A stretch of DNA of 64,000 nucleotides from Candidatus Paraburkholderia kirkii (GCA_001189345.1 LFKV01000039.1:1-64000); one strand, 5' to 3'; shown: positions 30,220-40,073, counted from the stretch's first letter. Program-made: numbers and translations. Notes: generated by a model from the sequence alone, not told the origin.

Positions 30220-30944
30220 ATGTTCGAGAAGATTCCGCCGCGCCCCCTGAGCGACACGGTCGCGCAGCAATTGCAGCAGATCGAGAAGGGCAGCTTCGCC
30301 CAGACCGGCAAGCTGCCGACCGAGGCCGTGCTCGCGCAGGAATTCGGCGTGAGCCGCACGGTGATCCGCGAGGCGGTATCGAGGCTCAAGAACGAAGGCA
30401 TGGTCGAGCCACGCCAGGGCAGCGGCATGTTCATCGTCGAGCGGGCGGGCATCAGGCCGTTGCGCATCGACTACGCGCAGGCGGTGAAGCCTGGCGCGGT
30501 CGTGCAGATCCTCGCGCTGCGGCGGGCGATCGAAGCCGAGGTGGCTTCGGAAGCCGCGCTGCGCCGCACCGGCGAGCAGATGACGGCCATTGACGCCGCC
30601 GCGCTCGCGCGCATCGACGACGCAGTGCGGGAAGGCCGGGACGGCGTCGTGGAGGACGTCGCGTTTCACCGGGAAATCGCGAATGCCACCGGCAGAACGG
30701 ATATGCCACCGGCAATCCGTACTTCCTGAGAACGCTCGCCTTTCTGAACCAGTATCTCGAAGCCGGCACGCTCGTCACGCGCGGTAACGAGGCGCTGCGC
30801 GAGGACTTCATGCGGCAGGTGCGCGAGGAGCACGCGGCGATCGTCGAGGCGATCCGCGCGGGCGACGCCGCCGCCGCGCGCAACGCCGCGCAGACACATC
30901 TGATCGACGCCGCGCACCGTCTGGCGGAAGCGGGCATCTGCTGA
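30220..30944 (+). pseudogene. GntR/FadR-type regulator of the tetronate operon, frameshifted by a duplication
   Basis: The winged helix (GKLPTEAVLAQEFGVSRTVIREAVSRLKNEG) and the FCD ligand domain (RRAIEAEVASEAALRRTGEQ, EDVAFHREIANATG) are visible. Near 30695 a 20-base insertion bounded by the direct repeat GCCACCGGCA shifts the frame. The remainder (NPYFLRTLAFLNQYLE to AEAGIC) lies in the next frame and ends at 30944. Repaired length is about 235 residues. Directly upstream of ltnD in the same direction, it probably controlled the threonate/erythronate genes. Confidence 0.83.
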
Positions 30945-30968
30945 ACCTTTTCGATCGAGAGAATCGAC

Positions 30969-31882
30969 ATGACCAGAAACACTTGGGAGTCATCGGGCTG
31001 GGCGCAATGGGGCTGGGTGGGCGCAATGGGGCTGGGCGTCGCGCGCTCGCTGCTGCGCGCGGGCTTCGCCGTGCATGCATGCGACCTGCGCCGGCAAGTG
31101 CTCGATGCGTTTGCGGCCGAAGGCGGCGTCGCGTGCGCGTCGCCGGCCGAACTGGGCGACAAGTGCGAGGTCGTTCTGACCGTCGTCGTCAATGCCGCGC
31201 AGACCGAAGCCGTGCTGTTCGGCGAGCAGGGCGCCGTCGAGGCGATGAAGCCGGGTGGCGTCGTGCTCGCATGCGCGACGGTATCGCCGCAATTTGCCGC
31301 CGGGCTCGGCAGGCGTCTCGAAGAAAACGGCATTCTGATGCTCGACACCCCCTTGTCCGGCGGCGCGGCCAAGGCCAATTCCGGCGAAATGACGATGATG
31401 ACCTCCGGCCCCGCCGCCGCCTATGCCGCGTGCGAGGACGTGCTCGATGCGATCGCGGGCAAGGTCTATCGCCTGGGCGACGCGCACGGCGCGGGCTCGA
31501 AGGTCAAGATCATCAATCAGCTGCTGGCGGGCGTGCATATCGCGGCGGCGGCCGAAGCGATGGCGCTCGGCCTGCGCGAAGGCGTCGACCCCGACGCGCT
31601 CTACGACATCATCACGCACAGCGCGGGCAATTCGTGGATGTTCGAGAACCGCGTGCCGCACATTCTCGCGGGCGATTACACGCCGCTGTCCGCCGTCGAT
31701 ATCTTCGTGAAGGATCTGGGACTCGTGCTCGACACGGCCCGGACCTCGAAATTCCCGCTGCCGCTCTCGGTGGCGGCGCACCAGATGTTCATGATGGGGT
31801 CCACCGCCGGCCACGGCGGCGAGGACGATTCCGCGGTCATCAAGATTTTCCGGGCATCGAAGTCCCGAAGGGAGCGAAGTAA
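30969..31882 (+). pseudogene. ltnD: L-threonate dehydrogenase, damaged at both ends
   Basis: Beta-hydroxyacid dehydrogenase family: LDTPLSGGAAKANSGEMT, the catalytic Lys region GAGSKVKIINQLLAGVH and the C-terminal DIFVKDLGLVLD. In tetronate operons it oxidises L-threonate at C2. The N-terminus has suffered a 1-base loss and a 19-base tandem duplication (unit beginning TGGGCGCAATGG). Together these restore the frame but replace the Rossmann start VIGLGAMG with unrelated residues (ESSGWAQWGWVGAMG). A 1-base loss near 31848 makes the frame miss its proper stop (FPGIEVPKGAK, stop at 31880-31882). Activity is unlikely. Confidence 0.83.
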
Positions 31883-33151
31883 TGGCGCAGGCACTGCTCG
31901 GCTGTATCGCCGACGATTTCACCGGCGCGACCGATCTCGCCAACATGCTCGTTCGCGGCGGCATGCGGACGGTGTAAACCATCGGCGTGCCGGCCGCCGG
32001 CGCGCAAATCGAAGCCGATGCGCTCGTCGTCGCGCTGAAGTCGCGCACGATTCCCGCCGCCGACGCCGTGCGCCAGTCGCTCGAAGCGCTCGACTGGCTG
32101 CGCGCGCAGGGCTGCAGGCAGTTTTTCTTCAAATACTGCTCGACCTTCGATTCCACGGATGAAGGCAACATCGGCCCCGTCGCCGATGCCCTGCTCGATG
32201 CGCTCAAGGACGACTTCACCATCGCCTACCCCGCGTTTCCGGAAAACGGCCGCACGATCTTTTGCGGCAACCTGTTCGTCGGCGACGTGCTGCTGAACGA
32301 ATCGGGCATGGAGAACCATCCGCTCACGCCGATGACCGATCCGAATCTGGTGCGCGTGCTGCAGCGCCAGACGAAATCGAAGGTCGGGCTGATCTGCTAC
32401 GACGCGATTGCGAAGGGCGCGGAGGCGATCTGCGCGCGCATCGGCGAGCTGCGGAAGGACGGCGTGCGCCTCGCGATCGCGGATGCGGTGTCCGACGCGG
32501 ACCTTTACGTGCTGGGCGAAGCGTGCCGCGATCTCGCCTTGATCACGGGCGGTTCGGGCGTCGCGCTCGGCCTGCCGCAAAATTTCCGCGCGGCGAATCT
32601 GCTGGCGCATGCGGAGCACGCGGCCGATCTGCCGAAGATCGAAGGCAAGTCGGTGGTGCTGGCGGGCAGCGCATCGAAGGCGACGAATGCGCAGGTCGCG
32701 CAATGGCGCGAATCGAAGCCGAGCTTTCGCATCGATCCGATGGCGCTTGCGCGCGGCGAGCCGGTGGCGGCGAACGCGGTCGAATTCGCGCGCGCATTTC
32801 AGGAACGACGAAACCGTGCTGATCTACGCGACGTCGTCGCCGGACGAAGTGAAAGCCGTGCAGAAGGAACTGGGCGTCGAGAAGGCGGGGCATCTCGTCG
32901 AAGAGGCGCTCGCTGCGATCGCGCGCCAGTTGCGGGACGAAGGCTGCGCCAGGTTCGTCGTCGCGGGCGGCGAGACCTCCGGCGCGGTGGTGCAGGCGCT
33001 CGGCGTGCAGACGCTGCGCATCGGGCCGCAGATCGATCCGGGCGTGCCGGCGACGCAATCCATCGGCGCGAACGGTGAGGCGCCGCTCGCGCTGAAGTCC
33101 GGCAATTTCGGCACGACCGATTTCTTCGAGAAGGCGCTGAAGGCACTGTGA
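31882..33151 (+). pseudogene. otnK: 3-oxo-tetronate kinase (DUF1537 family), nonsense and frameshift
   Basis: The start ATG overlaps the ltnD stop by one base. N-terminal GCIADDFTGATDLANMLVRGG is typical of four-carbon acid sugar kinases. TAA at 31976-31978 replaces the Gln of RTVQTIGVP. Then comes FFKYCSTFDSTDEGNIGPV, the YPAFPENGRT motif, LITGGSGVALGLP and, after a frameshift near 32805, the C-terminal VVAGGETSGAVVQALG nucleotide-binding region to the stop at 33151. The enzyme phosphorylates 2-/3-oxo-tetronate in the pathway. A long internal frame without a proper start remains. Confidence 0.87.
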
Positions 33152-33801
33152 TGGCATCGAACCCGAGCAACGAAAATCGCATTCGCGAGGAGATCTGCAT
33201 CACCGGCAGGAGCCTTTACGAGCGCCGTTACACGGTCGGCAGCGCGGGCAACATCAGTGCGCGCCTCGACGACGGCTGGCTCATCACGCCGACCGACGCG
33301 TGTCTCGGCCGCCTCGATCCGACGGACATCGCGAAGGTGGATCTGCGGGGCAATCATGTGTCGGGCGGACGGCCGTCGAAGACGCTCGCGCTGCATCGCC
33401 GCATCTACGAGAGCAACGCCGATGCGCACGGCGTCGTGCATACGCATTCGACGCATCTCGTCGCGCTGACGCTCGCGGGCGTCTGGAAAAGCGAGGACGT
33501 ACTGTTGCCGATCACGCCGTATTACGTGATGAAGGTCGGCCATGTGCCGCTGATCCGCTATCGCCGCCCTGGCGATCCGGGGGTCGCGGAGGAAGTCGCG
33601 GCGCTGGCGTCGAGGGTACGCGCGGTGTTGCTGGAGCGGCTGGGCCCGGTGGTATGGGATAAATCGGTGTCGCACGCGAGTTACGCGCTGGAAGAACTGG
33701 AAGAGACGGCGCAGCTATATCTGTCGACGACGCCGCGCCCGGAACCTCTATCGGACGCGGCAATCGAGGCATTGAAGGCGACCTTCAATGCGCGCTGGTA
33801 A
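33151..33801 (+). CDS. otnC: 3-oxo-tetronate 4-phosphate decarboxylase (class II aldolase family)
   Basis: The 216-residue protein is complete. Class II aldolase/adducin fold: GSAGNISARLDDGWLITPTD, the catalytic Glu/Asp region and the metal-binding HTHSTHLVALT. The third metal ligand usually lies in a xNHGPV motif. Here the stretch reads LLERLGPVVWD without that His, which may be a subfamily feature or damage. It overlaps otnK through TGATG, so translation was coupled. In the pathway it releases CO2 from 3-oxo-tetronate 4-phosphate to give dihydroxyacetone phosphate. An annotation as fuculose-type aldolase is the main alternative. Confidence 0.85.
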   Translation: MASNPSNENRIREEICITGRSLYERRYTVGSAGNISARLDDGWLITPTDACLGRLDPTDIAKVDLRGNHVSGGRPSKTLALHRRIYESNADAHGVVHTHSTHLVALTLAGVWKSEDVLLPITPYYVMKVGHVPLIRYRRPGDPGVAEEVAALASRVRAVLLERLGPVVWDKSVSHASYALEELEETAQLYLSTTPRPEPLSDAAIEALKATFNARW

Positions 33802-34196
33802 CGGAGACCCCGACAGAGGACCAACAGAGAGACGACAGCGAGCCGACGGAGAACCGACAGAGGACCTCACGGCAGCGCGCAGCGCAGTGCCGGAGCTTTT
33901 TGGTGCTGAATCAGCGCGCTAAACGAACTGGCTCGTCAGACCGTGCGCGGTCCACGTCCGATGAGGCCGATGAGGGCACTCGCTACTGAGCCCACGGACG
34001 TGGAGAAGAATGGCCAAACTGCGTGCGACCGCGGGCGGACGAAAAGCTGCTTTCTTTGGTTACTTTCTTTGCAGCAGCAAAGAAAGTGACTCCCTCCCCG
34101 GGGAGGGGCAGTGCTAACAGACCGACAAGAAATCAGGATTTCACGAAACCCGAATCGAACCGAAGGCAAACAGACCCGAACCCGGAGCCCACGCAA
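33802..34196. other. Intergenic region inside the tetronate operon, with repeats
   Basis: About 395 bases separate otnC from otnI, which is unusual because the other junctions are tight. The first 70 bases contain irregular repeats of CCGACAGAGGACC. The right half holds a 26-bp stem-loop of a kind I recall as dispersed in Burkholderiaceae. Nothing in it looks like a gene, although short open frames cross it. Confidence 0.6.
34062..34087. repeat. Dispersed palindromic repeat (ACTTTCTTTG stem)
   Basis: Perfect 10-bp arms ACTTTCTTTG / CAAAGAAAGT enclose CAGCAG, preceded by TTTCTTTGGTT. Closely similar TTTCTTTG / CAAAGAAA hairpins are scattered in intergenic regions of Burkholderia relatives (recalled, not searched). 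It may be a mobile REP-like unit or an mRNA hairpin. Confidence 0.6.
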
Positions 34197-34985
34197 ATGC
34201 CGAAATTTGCCGCAAACCTGACGATGATGTACACGGAACACCCGTTCCTCGACCGTTTCGCCGCCGCGGCGAAGGACGGCTTCAAGGCGGTGGAGTTCCT
34301 GTTCCCGTATGACTTTCCCGCAGCCGACATCAAGGCACGCCTGACCGACAACGGCCTGACGCAGGCGCTTTTCAACGCGCCTCCTGGCGACTGGGCCAAG
34401 GGCGAACGCGGCATCGCATCGCTGCCGGGCCGCGAGGAGGAGTTCAGGCAGAGCGTCGCGAAAGGCCTCGAATACGCCGCCGTGCTCGGCAACGAGAAGC
34501 TCCATGTCATGGCCGGCCTGATCGCGCCGGACCAGCCGCGGGAGAAACATCGCGCGGTGTATCTGAAGAATCTGGAATACGCGGTGAAGGAAGCGCAAAA
34601 GGCAGGTATCGGTGTCGTGATTGAGCCGATCAACACACGCGATATCCCCGGCTTCTTCCTGAACCGCCAGGACGACGCCCAAGCCATCTGCGACGAAATC
34701 GGCGCACCGAACCTGCAGGTGCAGTTCGACATCTACCACTGCCAGATCGTCGAAGGCGACATCGCGGTGCAGCTGAAGCGCGACATGAAGCGCCCGAACG
34801 CGGGCATCGGGCATATCCAGATCGCGGGCGTGCCGGAACGCCACGAGCCGAACATCGGCGAGCTGAATTATCCCTATCTGTTCGACCTGATCGATTCGCT
34901 CGGCTACGAAGGCTGGATCGGCTGCGAGTACAAGCCGAAGGCGGGCACGTCGGAAGGTCTCGGCTGGCTCGAGCCGTACCTCTGA
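34197..34985 (+). CDS. otnI: 2-oxo-tetronate isomerase (hydroxypyruvate isomerase-like)
   Basis: The complete 262-residue TIM barrel of the Hyi/OtnI family. Features: [67 protein letters not shown] with one catalytic Glu, [13 protein letters not shown], and [13 protein letters not shown] with the second Glu. It converts 2-oxo-tetronate to 3-oxo-tetronate. The ATG at 34197 has a weak ribosome site. Its stop is 20 bases before denD. It is intact although ltnD, otnK and denD are broken, so the pathway as a whole cannot run. Confidence 0.9.
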   Translation: MPKFAANLTMMYTEHPFLDRFAAAAKDGFKAVEFLFPYDFPAADIKARLTDNGLTQALFNAPPGDWAKGERGIASLPGREEEFRQSVAKGLEYAAVLGNEKLHVMAGLIAPDQPREKHRAVYLKNLEYAVKEAQKAGIGVVIEPINTRDIPGFFLNRQDDAQAICDEIGAPNLQVQFDIYHCQIVEGDIAVQLKRDMKRPNAGIGHIQIAGVPERHEPNIGELNYPYLFDLIDSLGYEGWIGCEYKPKAGTSEGLGWLEPYL

Positions 34986-35005
34986 AAGCACCTGGAACGA
35001 ACCCC

Positions 35006-35967
35006 ATGAAAATCCTGATCACGGGCGGCGCGGGCTTTCTCGGTCAGCGTCTCGCGAAACGCCTGCTCGAACGTAACGTGCTTGACGGCAAGCCGGTCAC
35101 GGAGCTCGTGCTGCTCGACGTGGCGCGTCCGAGCGACGAACGTCTGCTCGGCGATGCGCGCGTGCGCGCCGAAACCGGCGACATCTCCGACTCCGCGGTG
35201 CTGCAGCGCCATATCGATCCGCAGACCGAAGCCGTCTTCCATCTCGCCGCGATCGTGAGCGGCCAGGCCGAAGCGGACTTCGATCTCGGCATGGAGATCA
35301 ATCTCGACGCGTCGCGCGCTGCTCGAAGCGTGCCGCGCGGCGGGACACAGGTCGCGCGTCGCGTTCACGAGCTCGGTCGCGGTGTACGGCGGCACGCTGC
35401 CCGAGATCGTGCAGGACGACACGGCGCTCAATCCGCAATCGTCGTACGGAACGCAGAAGGCGATCGCCGAGCTGCTGCTCTCGGATTACTCGCGGCGCGG
35501 TTTCGTCGATGGCCGCGTGCTGCGCCTGCCGACCATCAGCGTGCAGCCGGGCAAGCCGAACGCGGCGGCGGCGTCGTTCGCGAGCGGCATCATCCGCGAG
35601 CCGCTGAACGGCGAACGCTCGGTGTGCCCCGTCGACGGCGACACGCGCCTCTGGCTGCTCTCGCCGAAGAGCGCGATCGAAGCGCTGATCGCGGGCTGCG
35701 AGATCGAGCGCGCGAAACTGGGCAACCGGCCGGTCATCAATCTGCCGGGCTTGTCGGTGAGCGTAAACGAGATGGTCGCGGCGCTGCGCGAAGTGGCAGG
35801 CGAGGAAGCCGTCGGGCGCATCGACTGGCAGCACGATGAACGCATCGAGAAGATCGTCTCGACCTGGCCGGGCGCGTGGAGCACCGCGCGCGGAGCAACT
35901 GGGCCTGTCGGGCGACAGGAATTTCGCCGACGTGGTCCGCGCCTATATCGCGGACCAGCGCGCCTGA
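35006..35967 (+). pseudogene. denD: D-erythronate dehydrogenase (NAD-dependent epimerase family), two frameshifts
   Basis: The extended SDR has KILITGGAGFLGQRLAKRLL, the VFHLAAIVSGQAE motif, SSYGTQKAIAELLLSDY with the YxxxK pair and VLRLPTISVQPGKPNAAAAS typical of DenD. Breaks are near 35317 and near 35890, the latter by two bases lost from a CG run. Repaired length is about 320 residues, ending FADVVRAYIADQRA. It oxidises D-erythronate to 2-oxo-tetronate and completes the operon GntR-ltnD-otnK-otnC-otnI-denD. Confidence 0.86.
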
Positions 35968-36247
35968 TCCCACATTCTGTACGCCGGACCCTTCCCGCAC
36001 CGGGCATCGCGCGCGATGCCCGCGTCCCGCGCAACCGTCATGCTTGCGTTCCCATTTCCGGGCTACACTTGTTTTTTTGAGTATGACGAACGTCGGTCCG
36101 GCGCCGCGCGCACCGCGTTGAATCACGAGCGGTCGCAAGCTCGTTTCTCTCTCGCCTTCGTGCTTCCTGCGCCTTGCGCCGCGCTTTTTTTGCGGCGCGC
36201 CTCGTCGTCCTGTGAACCCCCCATTCTTCCCGCGCGGGAGTTTCCCC

Positions 36248-37267
36248 ATGTTGTTGCATCAGCTAGTCGATCGGTTCGGCCCGGCGGTCGTGTTCGTCAA
36301 CGTGATGAGCTCGGCGCTCGGGCTGCCCGTGCCGGCTGCCGACAATGATCGTCGTCGGCACGTCCATCGCGTTGATGGCGGTAAACGGCGGCGCGTTCTG
36401 GCCGTCCGTCGCTCCTGGGTGTCCTGTGCGTCGCGGTGGCGGGGGGCGTGTTCGGCGATCTCGTCTGGTTCCAGGGCGGACGCAGATACGGCGACAAGAC
36501 GCTCAAGACCATCTGCAAGCTGTCCCTTTCGCGCGATACCTGCGTCAAGAAGACCGAGCGCTTCTTCGGGCGCTGGGGCGTGCGCCTGCGCAGCTTCATC
36601 GCGTACGATGGCGCGGGCGTCGCGCTGTGGGGCGCGGTCGGGCTGACCGTCGGCGTCATCTTCGCGGCGCAGCTGGAGATGGTGTTCGCGATGATCTCGC
36701 AGCTCGGGCGGCAGGCGGTGGTCGTGATCGCCGTGCTGCTCGCGATCTACGTCTCGTACCGCTGGTGGCGCCGCCGCTCATGGCGCGCTGGAGAAGGCGC
36801 GCATCAGCGTGGACGAGCTCTACGCGCTGATGAACAACGAGCCGCTGCCGGTGGTCTTCGACATCCGTTCGCCGGAAAAGCGCATGCTCGATCCCTTCGC
36901 GATTCCCGGTTCGCTCTTCGCGGACGAGCGCGATCTCGCGAAGATCATCGAGAGCTACGACAAGTCGCGCAAGGTCATCATTTACTGCCCCTGCCCGAAC
37001 GAGGTCTCGGCTGCCTGGATGGCGAAGACCATGCGCAACGCGGGCTTCCGGGACGTGGTGCCGCTCACGGGCGGACTGGACGCCTGGCGGCTCGCGGGTT
37101 TCGACGTCACGCAGCTGACCGAGTTCGGCGAGCTTGCGGCGGCCACGCCCGAGGAAGTCGCGGAAATGGCGGCGATGTGCCCCTGGCCGGTGAAATCGGC
37201 GGCGGCGTCGCCCGCGGGCACGGCATCCATGCATGAAGCTGGTTTTTCGCACGGAGATCGCGCATGA
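36248..37267 (+). pseudogene. DedA-family membrane protein with C-terminal rhodanese domain, frameshifted, internal deletion
   Basis: DedA part: PAVVFVNVMSSALGLPVPA, then in other frames MIVVGTSIALMAVN and FGDLVWFQGGRRYGDKTL. After KKTERFFGRWGVRLRSFIAYDG the segment that normally holds a membrane-inserted stretch with an FIPG motif, about two dozen residues, is missing in frame. Two further membrane segments follow. The rhodanese part has PVVFDIRSPEKR and the catalytic Cys in VIIYCPCPNE, ending at 37267. Frames break near 36340, 36420 and 36785. The architecture (DedA plus GlpE-like domain) is known in Burkholderiales. The stop overlaps the next ATG. Confidence 0.8.
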
Positions 37268-38948
37268 GCACAACCCCGAACAGCGAGTACGGCGAGGGCA
37301 TTCCGAATGCCGTCGCGTGGAGCGCGCGCGAGCCTTCGGAGAACCCGAACGTCGTGCCGACGCCCGCCGCCGCGCCCGCGACGACGGAGGACAGCGCGCC
37401 GTTCTCGCCGCTCGAAACGCGCGCGCACCAGATGTTCCCGCGCCTGACGGACAACGAGATCGAGCGCATGAGCCGCTTCGGCACGGCCGCGCACTGGCGC
37501 CGGGGCGAATGGATGTTCCGCACGGGTGAGACCGGGCGCGGCATGGTGATCGTGTTGAAGGGGCTCGTGCGGGTGACGCGTCGCAATGCCCTCGGCCAGG
37601 AGCATCTCGTCGTCGAGCATGGGCAGGGGGCATTTTCTGGCGGAGGTGGCGCAACTGTCGGGCAAGCCGTGTCTCGTCGACGGCATGGCGGCGGAGGACG
37701 TCGACGGCGTCGTGATTCCGCCGGAGCGCCTGCGTGCGCTGCTGGTCGCGGAAGCGGAACTGGGCGAGCGCATCATGCGGGCGCTGATCCTGCGGCGCGT
37801 CGGGCTGATCGAGAAAGGCAGCGGCCCGGTGCTGCTCGGCCAGTCCGACGATGGCCGCCTAGTTTCGCTGCAAGGCTTTCTGCGGCGCAATGGTTATCCG
37901 CACACGGTGATCGACGCCTGCACGGATCCCGACGCGACCTCGCTGCTCGAGCGCATCTCGGCATCGACGTCCGATTTCCCGCTCGTGATCTGTCCGGACG
38001 GCACGGTGCTGCGCGCGCCCGACAAGAACCAGGTGGCGACGCAGCTTGGCTGGCTGCCGGAGTTCGATCAGAGCCACATCTACGATGTCGCGATCGTGGG
38101 CGCGGGGCCGGCCGGGCTGGCGACGGCGGTGTATGCTGCGTCGGAGGGCTTGTCGGTGGCGGTGTTCGATTGCCGCGCGTCGGGCGGGCAGGCGGGCGCG
38201 AGCGCGCGCATCGAGAACTATCTCGGCTTTCCCACGGGCATTTCGGGCCAGGCGCTTGCCGGGCGCGCGTTCGTGCAGGCGCAGAAGTTCGGCGCGCATA
38301 TTGCGATTCCGACGAAGATCGAGGCATTGCGATTGCGATTGCGATCCGATTCAGATCGAGCTCGAGAACGGCACGCGGGTGAGTTCGCAGACGGTGGTGA
38401 TTGCGTCGGGGGCGGCGTATCGGCGGCCGGACATCGCCGGGCTCGAACGATACGAGGGGCATGGCACGTATTACTGGGCCTCGCCGGTCGAGGCCAAGCT
38501 GTGCAGGAACTCGGAGGTCGTGCTCGTCGGCGGCGGCAATTCGGCGGGACAGGCGGTGGTGTATCTGGTGACGCATGCGAAGCACGTGCATGTGCTGATT
38601 CGCGGCGCGGGGCTCGGGGCGAGCATGTCGCACTATCTCGTGGAGCGGATCGGCTCACTGCCGAACGTCACGGTGCGCACGCATACGGAAATCACTTCGC
38701 TCGATGGCGACGGCCGCGCGCTTACCGCGGTCAACTGCAAGACGCCGGAGGGGCGATCACGATCGAGTCGCGGCATCTGTTTCTTTTTACCGGTGCGAAT
38801 CCGAATACCGACTGGCTGCACAGCTGCAACGTGAATGTCGACGGCAAGGGCTTTGTGCTGACCGGCCCGGAGGCGCACGAAGGACGCACGGAAGGCGTAA
38901 TGGCGCTGGAGACGAGCGTACCGGGGGTGTTCGCCATTGGCGATGTGC
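37264..38948 (+). pseudogene. FAD-dependent oxidoreductase with N-terminal cyclic-nucleotide-binding domain, frameshifted, 3' cut by IS66
   Basis: A cNMP-binding domain (LTDNEIERMSRFGTAAHWRR, GRGMVIVLKGLVRVTRR) precedes a thioredoxin-reductase-like half: DVAIVGAGPAGLATAVYAAS (FAD), SGGQAGASARIENYLGFPTG, SEVVLVGGGNSAGQAVVYL (NADPH) and VPGVFAIGDVR. Breaks fall near 37640, near 38330 where a short GCGATT-type tandem repeat has expanded, and near 38752. The frame is then cut at GDVR by the IS66 remnant, losing about the last 30 residues. Start overlaps the DedA-rhodanese gene. Role is unknown; redox sensing is a guess from domains. Confidence 0.82.
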
Positions 38949-39478
38949 GTAAGCGCTCGATCTGTACCGTTGTCTCGTTCTAGGTAGAAGATGCAATCAT
39001 CAGCCGCAACGGACACGATTGACCGACAGTGTCCACGAACTGCGGAGAATGGACACAGTGTCTCAGACAGTCGAATTGCCGGCCAAGCGCCAGAACCGGC
39101 GGCATCCGTTGGAATGGAAAAGAACGGTCGTCGGGCTGAACATCGACAACAACAGGCAACATGGCCTGCGTCTGAGCATCTTCGACCAGCAGGCCCTGCG
39201 CGTACAGTTTGCGCCACGCCCATACCTGGTTGGCATTGACGTTATTGTCGCGGGCGACCCGAGCGACCGAGGCTCCTGGTTCAAATGTCTGCTCGACGAC
39301 CGTTCGTTTCCATTCCAACGGATGCCGCCGGTTCTGGCGCTTGGCCGGCAATTCGACTGTCTGAGACACTGTGTCCATTCTCCGCAGTTCGTGGACACTG
39401 TCGGTCAATCGTGTCCGTTGCGGCTGATGATTGCATCTTCTACCTAGAACGAGACAACGGTACAGATCGAGCGCTTAC
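38949..39478. mobile_element. IS66-family remnant forming a large palindrome
   Basis: Both outer ends carry the same IS66-type terminus, GTAAGCGCTCGATC on the left and its complement on the right. About 187 bp from each end are inverted copies of each other with very few mismatches, around a 150-bp unique centre. The minus strand from 39408 encodes the start of an IS66 TnpA (WKRTVVEQTFEPGASVARVA, NANQVWAWRKLYAQG). The rest of the element, including tnpB and tnpC, is absent. No target duplication is seen. The structure looks like a left end copied in inverted orientation, for instance after an aborted transposition or a fold-back deletion. Confidence 0.8.
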
Positions 39479-39562
39479 GCGCCTCCGAGGCCACCGCGTT
39501 TTTTTCATCCCGATGTGCATCCCGATCGCGTGGGAGCGAAGCGTTATTTAAGGATTCAGTCG

Positions 39563-40021
39563 ATGAGTTCACGCAGGGTCACCGTTCGCCGCTCCGGCGT
39601 GCACGGTAAGGGCGTGTTTGCCGTGAAGCGGATCGCCGCGGGCGAGCAGGTGATGGAATACAAGGGGGAGCGCATTTCGTGGAAGGAAGCGCTGCGCCGC
39701 CATCCGCACAATCCCGACGAGCCCAATCACACGTTCTACTTTGCGCTCGACGACGGCCGCGTGATCGACGGCAAGATCGACGGCAACAGCGCGAAGTACA
39801 TCAATCACTCGTGCGTGCCGAACTGCGAAGCCGAGGAAGTCGAAGGCCGCGTGTTCATTCACGCGCTGCGCGACATCGAGCCGGACGAGGAGCTGAGCTA
39901 CGATTACGGTCTCGTGATCGACGGCCGCATCACCAAGAAGCTCAGGAAGGAATACGAGTGCCGTTGCGGCGCCAAGAAGTGCCGCGGCACGATGCTCGCC
40001 GTGAAGAGCAAGAAGAAGTAA
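39563..40021 (+). CDS. SET-domain lysine methyltransferase-like protein
   Basis: The complete 152-residue protein is a SET domain with a post-SET motif. Order: TVRRSGVHGKGVFAVKRIAA, EYKGERISWKEA, FYFALDDGRVIDG, the signature KYINHSCVPNCEAEEVEG, IEPDEELSYDYG with the catalytic Tyr, and the Cys-rich tail YECRCGAKKCRG that can bind zinc. Eukaryotic relatives methylate histone lysines. Bacterial versions may methylate chromatin proteins or host histones; here the substrate is unknown. ATG 39563 follows AAGGA by 9 bases. Upstream codons of the open frame belong to the IS66 remnant, so its promoter may have been displaced. Confidence 0.9.
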   Translation: MSSRRVTVRRSGVHGKGVFAVKRIAAGEQVMEYKGERISWKEALRRHPHNPDEPNHTFYFALDDGRVIDGKIDGNSAKYINHSCVPNCEAEEVEGRVFIHALRDIEPDEELSYDYGLVIDGRITKKLRKEYECRCGAKKCRGTMLAVKSKKK

Positions 40022-40073
40022 GCCGCGCGCCCGCGGCGATCCGAAGAAGCCGCGGTCGTCCGGCGGCTCTTTT

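Noticed and set aside
33802-33880. CCGACAGAGGACC repeats as a CRISPR array
   Set aside because: Units are short, irregular and few, with no spacers of constant length and no cas genes.
39019-39447. 142-codon plus-strand protein inside the IS66 palindrome
   Set aside because: It is generated by the inverted arm copying the start of tnpA; not an independent gene.
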